DNA of 16,362 nucleotides. Source: Ruminococcaceae bacterium UBA1417. Lineage in GTDB: Bacteria; Bacillota; Clostridia; Oscillospirales; Acutalibacteraceae. Of this stretch, positions 13,413 through 16,362 are shown in pieces. The notes beneath the pieces are model-generated. The model made no database searches and was not told the DNA's origin. It saw nothing but the letters and a program-made list of their open reading frames with translations. The translations under genes and the position numbers were made by a program. The stretch spans positions 1 through 16,362 of the forward strand of contig DBPP01000034.1 in NCBI GenBank assembly GCA_002305575.1. Reading direction: 5' to 3'. The stretch's first letter is position 1, and the number at the start of each line of letters is the position of its first letter.

Positions 13413-13453
13413 AAAACGCAAAAGGGACCGCGCAGCGTGAGCCCGCAGTCCCT
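13413..13453 (-). terminator. Terminator after rplQ (end of ribosomal operon)
   Basis: On the minus strand a 10-bp stem with one T-G pair (AGGGACTGCG/CGCGGTCCCT, 13453-13444 with 13432-13423) and an 11-base loop is followed by TTTTGCGTTTTG. It begins about 20 bases after the rplQ stop codon. It ends the alpha operon. Confidence 0.82.
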
Positions 13454-13473
13454 CAAATGCGTTGTGATTCGGA

Positions 13474-13815
13474 TCAGACCAGCTCGATGATCGCCATCTC
13501 CGCTGCGTCGCCGCGGCGCGGCCCGAGCTTTGTGATGCGCGTGTAACCGCCGTTGCGGTCCGCATACTTCGGCGCGATCTCCTTGAACAGTTTGTTCGTC
13601 ACGCTCTCCTTCGTGATGAAGGCCATGACGTTTCTTCTGTTCGCGAGGTTGTCTTCCTTCGCGATCGTGATCATTTTCTCCGCGAGCGCACGAACTTCCT
13701 GTGCTCTCGTCGCCGTTGTCTCGATCTTCCCGTTCTCGAAGAAGAACGTGACGAGCCCGCGCAGCATAGCGAGTCTATGTGCAGTGTCTCTTCCGAGTTT
13801 TCTTGTGCCCGGCAT
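13474..13815 (-). CDS. rplQ: 50S ribosomal protein L17
   Basis: L17 is a core protein of the large ribosomal subunit. The 113 residues show the family pattern from the start (MPGTRKLGRDTAHRLAMLRG), KIETTATRAQEVRALAEKMI in the middle and the C-terminal YTRITKLGPRRGDAAEMAII. The frame extends three codons upstream (to 13824), but the ATG at 13815 has an AGGAG site eight bases before it and gives the conserved N-terminus. It follows rpoA after 30 bases and closes the operon, its usual place. The arginine codons here are mainly AGA, unlike the metabolic and Gld-like genes of this window. Confidence 0.97.
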   Translation of the reverse strand: MPGTRKLGRDTAHRLAMLRGLVTFFFENGKIETTATRAQEVRALAEKMITIAKEDNLANRRNVMAFITKESVTNKLFKEIAPKYADRNGGYTRITKLGPRRGDAAEMAIIELV

Positions 13816-13845
13816 GATTGTCACTCCTATCGTTTGGTAATTAAA

Positions 13846-14799
13846 TTATTCATCGTCCTTACGGAGGTTAAAGCCGAGAGACGCAAGCTTCCAGATGACT
13901 TCCTCGAGCGACTTGCGGCCCAGGTTTCTGACCTTCATCATGTCTTCCTCAGACTTCGAAAGCAGGTCTTCCACCGTGTTGATGCCGGCACGCTTGAGGC
14001 AGTTGAAGGAGCGGACGGAGAGGTCCAGCTCTTCAATCGTCATTTCCAGAACCTTTTCCTTGCCCTTGTCGTCCTTCTCCACCATGATCTCCGTGCTCTT
14101 GCCCTTATCGGACAGATCCACAAAGAGCGTGAGGTGGTCGGTGAGGACCTTCGCGGCGAGGGAAACCGCCTCCTGAGCGGTGATAACCCCGTTTGTCCAT
14201 ACCTCGAGCGTCAGCTTATCGTAATCGATGCGCTGGCCGACGCGGGTAGGCTCTACGTTAAAGTTTACCTTTAACACCGGTGTGTAAATAGAATCAACTG
14301 CCAATTCGCCGATCACGCCCTGCGGCATGTTCTGCTTGTTGCGCTCGCCGGAAACATAGCCTCTGCCCTTATCGAGCTGAATTTCCATGTACAGCTTCGC
14401 GCTTTCTCCGAGTGTGGCAATGTGCAGGTCGGGGTTCAGAATTTCAACCTCGCTGTCGCACTTGATGGAATCCGCGGTCACCACACAGGGGCCTTCCGCC
14501 GCGATTTCCACGGTCTTCGGGCCGTCGCAGTGCAGCTTTGCAATAAGCCCCTTGATGTTCAGCACAATTTCGGTGACGTCTTCCTTAACACCGGGGATGG
14601 TGGAGAATTCGTGCACGACGCCGTCGATCTTGATCGACTTGACCGCAACACCCGGCAGGCTGGAGAGCAGCACGCGGCGCAGGCTGTTGCCCAGCGTTGT
14701 GCCGAAGCCGCGCTCGAGCGGCTCTACGACAAAGCGGCCGTACGTGCTGTCGTTCGAAATTTCCTCGGTCTCGATTCTCGGTCTTTCTATCTCAATCAT
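13846..14799 (-). CDS. rpoA: DNA-directed RNA polymerase subunit alpha
   Basis: The alpha subunit dimerises to start assembly of RNA polymerase, and its C-terminal domain touches UP elements and activators. The 317 residues show the N-terminal dimerisation domain (YGRFVVEPLERGFGTTLGNS then LRRVLLSSLPG, followed by VHEFSTIPGVKEDVTEI), a linker near 225-240 and a normal C-terminal domain with ELDLSVRSFNCLKRAGI and VRNLGRKSLEEV. The start is the ATG at 14799, with a perfect AGGAGG seven bases upstream; the frame is open to 14820 but those codons include the ribosome site. It lies between rpsD (59-base gap, no clear internal promoter seen) and rplQ. Confidence 0.98.
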   Translation of the reverse strand: MIEIERPRIETEEISNDSTYGRFVVEPLERGFGTTLGNSLRRVLLSSLPGVAVKSIKIDGVVHEFSTIPGVKEDVTEIVLNIKGLIAKLHCDGPKTVEIAAEGPCVVTADSIKCDSEVEILNPDLHIATLGESAKLYMEIQLDKGRGYVSGERNKQNMPQGVIGELAVDSIYTPVLKVNFNVEPTRVGQRIDYDKLTLEVWTNGVITAQEAVSLAAKVLTDHLTLFVDLSDKGKSTEIMVEKDDKGKEKVLEMTIEELDLSVRSFNCLKRAGINTVEDLLSKSEEDMMKVRNLGRKSLEEVIWKLASLGFNLRKDDE

Positions 14800-14858
14800 T
14801 TGCGATCCTCCTTTACACATATGACGTAATTCGTAAAATCCATGGAAGATTTATGGAA

Positions 14859-15485
14859 TTACTTGGAGTACAACTCAACGATGAGAGTTTCGTCGACCTC
14901 GAGATCGATGTCTTCACGAACCGGCATGGCGGCGATCTTCGCCTCGCAGGCGGCTGCATTGAGCTCCAGCCACTTGACAACCGGTCTTGCGGCGTTCGCT
15001 TCGAGAATCGCCTTAAACTTCTCCGAAGAACGGCTGCCTTCCTTGATGGCGATGACATCGCCTTCCTTCACGAGGTAGGAGGGGATATCGACCTTGCGGC
15101 CATTGACCGTGAAGTGGCCGTGCACAACGAGCTGACGCGCTTCCGCTCTGGAGGAAGCCCAGCCGCAGCGGTATACGACGTTGTCGAGGCGGGTTTCGAG
15201 CAGGATGAGGAGGTTGTCGCCGGCCTTGCCCTGCATCTTCGTGGCCATCTCGTAGTAATGTCTGAACTGGCCCTCGAGCACGCCGTAGTAGCGTCTCGTC
15301 ATCTGCTTCGCGCGAAGCTGCGCGCCATACTCGGACGTCTTCTTTCTGCCCTGGCCGTGCTGGCCCGGGGCATACGCTCTGCGCGTGAGCGCGCACTTAT
15401 CTGTGTAGCATCTCTGGCCCTTGAGGAACAGCTTCTGGCCCTCGCGGCGGCACAGCTTGCAGACAGCATCGGTATATCTTGCCAT
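14859..15485 (-). CDS. rpsD: 30S ribosomal protein S4, zinc-binding form
   Basis: S4 binds 16S rRNA early in 30S assembly and in many bacteria represses its own operon. The 208 residues include an S4 RNA-binding domain (about 95-160, with RLDNVVYRCGWASSRAEARQ, then VVHGHFTVNGRKVDIPSY). The N-terminus carries four cysteines in a zinc-ribbon pattern (Cys9, Cys12, Cys26, Cys31), so this is the C-plus form that needs zinc; many bacteria also have or use a cysteine-free form. The ATG at 15485 has an AGGAGG site nine bases upstream. It follows rpsK after 21 bases. Confidence 0.98.
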   Translation of the reverse strand: MARYTDAVCKLCRREGQKLFLKGQRCYTDKCALTRRAYAPGQHGQGRKKTSEYGAQLRAKQMTRRYYGVLEGQFRHYYEMATKMQGKAGDNLLILLETRLDNVVYRCGWASSRAEARQLVVHGHFTVNGRKVDIPSYLVKEGDVIAIKEGSRSSEKFKAILEANAARPVVKWLELNAAACEAKIAAMPVREDIDLEVDETLIVELYSK

Positions 15486-15506
15486 TTTGTGTAACCTCCT
15501 AATCTT

Positions 15507-15917
15507 TTATACGCGTCTTCTCTTCGGAGGACGGCATCCGTTGTGCGGGATCGGCGTGACGTCTTTGATCATGCTGACTTCAAGACCCGCCGCCTGCAGC
15601 GCACGGATTGCAGCTTCACGGCCGGCGCCCGGGCCCTTGACATAGACTTCGACGCTCTTCATACCGTGCTCCATGGCGATCTTCGCTGCGGTTTCCGCTG
15701 CGGTCTGCGCCGCGAACGGCGTGGACTTTCTGGAGCCGCGGAAGCCGAGCTCGCCTGCGCTCGCCCAGGAAACTGCGTTGCCCTGGGTATCTGTGATGGT
15801 TACGATCGTGTTGTTGAAGGTGGACTGGATATGTGCAGCGCCACGCTCAATATTCTTGCGCTCACGGCGTCTGCGGACTGCGGTAACTGCTTTCTTTCCG
15901 CCTTTTGTTGCTGCCAT
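15507..15917 (-). CDS. rpsK: 30S ribosomal protein S11
   Basis: S11 sits on the platform of the small subunit near the mRNA exit. The 136 residues show a basic N-terminus, then GAAHIQSTFNNTIVTITD, GSRKSTPFAAQTAAETAA, VKGPGAGREAAIRALQ and the conserved end DVTPIPHNGCRPPKRRRV. The ATG at 15917 has a GGAGGGA site about six bases upstream. It lies 16 bases after rpsM in the usual order. Confidence 0.98.
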   Translation of the reverse strand: MAATKGGKKAVTAVRRRRERKNIERGAAHIQSTFNNTIVTITDTQGNAVSWASAGELGFRGSRKSTPFAAQTAAETAAKIAMEHGMKSVEVYVKGPGAGREAAIRALQAAGLEVSMIKDVTPIPHNGCRPPKRRRV

Positions 15918-15933
15918 TTAAAATCCCTCCCGA

Positions 15934-16302
15934 TTACTTCTTCTTGTTGGCCATGGTCTTTCTCGGACCCTTGCGCGTTCTCGCATTGGTCTTCGTGCGC
16001 TGGCCTCTCACCGGCAGGCCCTTGCGATGGCGAACACCGCGGTAGCAGCCGATTTCAATGAGTCTCTTAATATCGAACGCAACGTTGCGGCGCAGGTCGC
16101 CCTCAACTGTGCAGTGGTGATCGATATACTCTCTCAACTTCGAAGCGTCGTCCTCAGACAGGTCTCTTACGCGGATGTCCGGATCAACGCCCGTAGCAGC
16201 GCAGATGTCCGACGCTGTCTTGCGGCCGATGCCGTAGATGTAGGTAAGAGCAATCTCGATTCTTTTATCTCTGGGTAAATCAATACCGGAAATACGAGCC
16301 AT
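15934..16302 (-). CDS. rpsM: 30S ribosomal protein S13
   Basis: S13 is in the head of the small subunit and contacts the P-site tRNA and the 50S subunit. The 122 residues show MARISGIDLPRDKR, the helix-hairpin-helix YIYGIGRKTASDI, LRRNVAFDIKRLIEIGCYRG and the basic tail with GLPVRGQRTKTNARTRKG ending in NKKK. The ATG at 16302 has a GGAGGT site nine bases upstream. It starts 32 bases after the rpmJ stop. Arginine is often AGA, as in the other ribosomal genes here. Confidence 0.98.
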   Translation of the reverse strand: MARISGIDLPRDKRIEIALTYIYGIGRKTASDICAATGVDPDIRVRDLSEDDASKLREYIDHHCTVEGDLRRNVAFDIKRLIEIGCYRGVRHRKGLPVRGQRTKTNARTRKGPRKTMANKKK

Positions 16303-16334
16303 GCTTATTGCACCTCCATGATAATTTCAGAGCC

Positions 16335-16362
16335 TCAGCCCTGGCGCTGCTTGTGCTTCGGG
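16335..16362 (-). CDS. rpmJ: 50S ribosomal protein L36, C-terminal end (partial)
   Basis: Only the last eight codons and the TGA stop are in the window. They read PKHKQRQG, the conserved end of L36. The rest of the gene continues beyond the right edge. Its place directly before rpsM is the standard order. Confidence 0.9.

Noticed and set aside
14800..14858. Possible internal promoter between rpsD and rpoA
   Set aside because: I could not find a -35/-10 pair with acceptable spacing; only the rpoA ribosome site is clear.

Overview
The window looks like chromosomal core sequence from a GC-rich member of the Firmicutes, most likely class Clostridia and perhaps an Oscillospiraceae/Ruminococcaceae-type gut bacterium. 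This is inferred from gene order (rimP-nusA-ylxR-ylxQ-infB and rpmJ-rpsM-rpsK-rpsD-rpoA-rplQ), AGGAGG-type ribosome binding sites, TATAAT-type promoters and CG-rich codons. All recognisable genes lie on the minus strand, so transcription runs from the right end to the left. I see no rRNA, tRNA, CRISPR array, transposase, integrase or phage gene.

In transcription order there are five units. (1) 16362-13474: the end of the ribosomal spc/alpha operon, with the last codons of rpmJ, then rpsM, rpsK, rpsD, rpoA and rplQ, closed by a hairpin terminator at 13413-13453. (2) 13385-11354: a promoter, a small three-helix membrane protein of unknown function, an auxin-efflux-carrier (AEC) family transporter and ribulose-phosphate 3-epimerase (rpe), closed by a strong terminator. 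(3) 11352-6211: a roughly 350-base regulatory region and then a GldA/GldF/GldG-like ABC system (ATPase, six-helix permease, large membrane-anchored auxiliary protein), followed by a membrane-anchored DUF4340-type protein with three internal repeats and a terminator. (4) 6194-1221: a consensus-like promoter with a structured leader and the transcription/translation operon rimP-nusA-ylxR-ylxQ-infB, ended by a perfect stem-loop with a T-tract. (5) 1200-73: an M20-family metallopeptidase directly behind that terminator with no visible promoter of its own.

Units 1 and 4 are the growth-linked core: ribosomal proteins, RNA polymerase alpha, 30S maturation (RimP), elongation/termination control (NusA), two small RNA-binding proteins and IF2. 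Unit 3 is the least understood. Its parts resemble the gliding-associated ABC transporter of Bacteroidetes, but nothing here suggests gliding, and its true substrate cannot be read from the sequence.

The best regulatory lead is the rimP-nusA leader. It carries a terminator-like hairpin with an interrupted T-tract 20-45 bases after the predicted start of transcription, which suits feedback control of the operon by NusA itself. The region ahead of the gldA-like gene holds repeated 9-base elements and a TTTGATCAAA palindrome that recurs in the leader of unit 2. I found no clearly new multi-gene system; the interest lies in regulation and in the uncharacterised Gld-like transporter.
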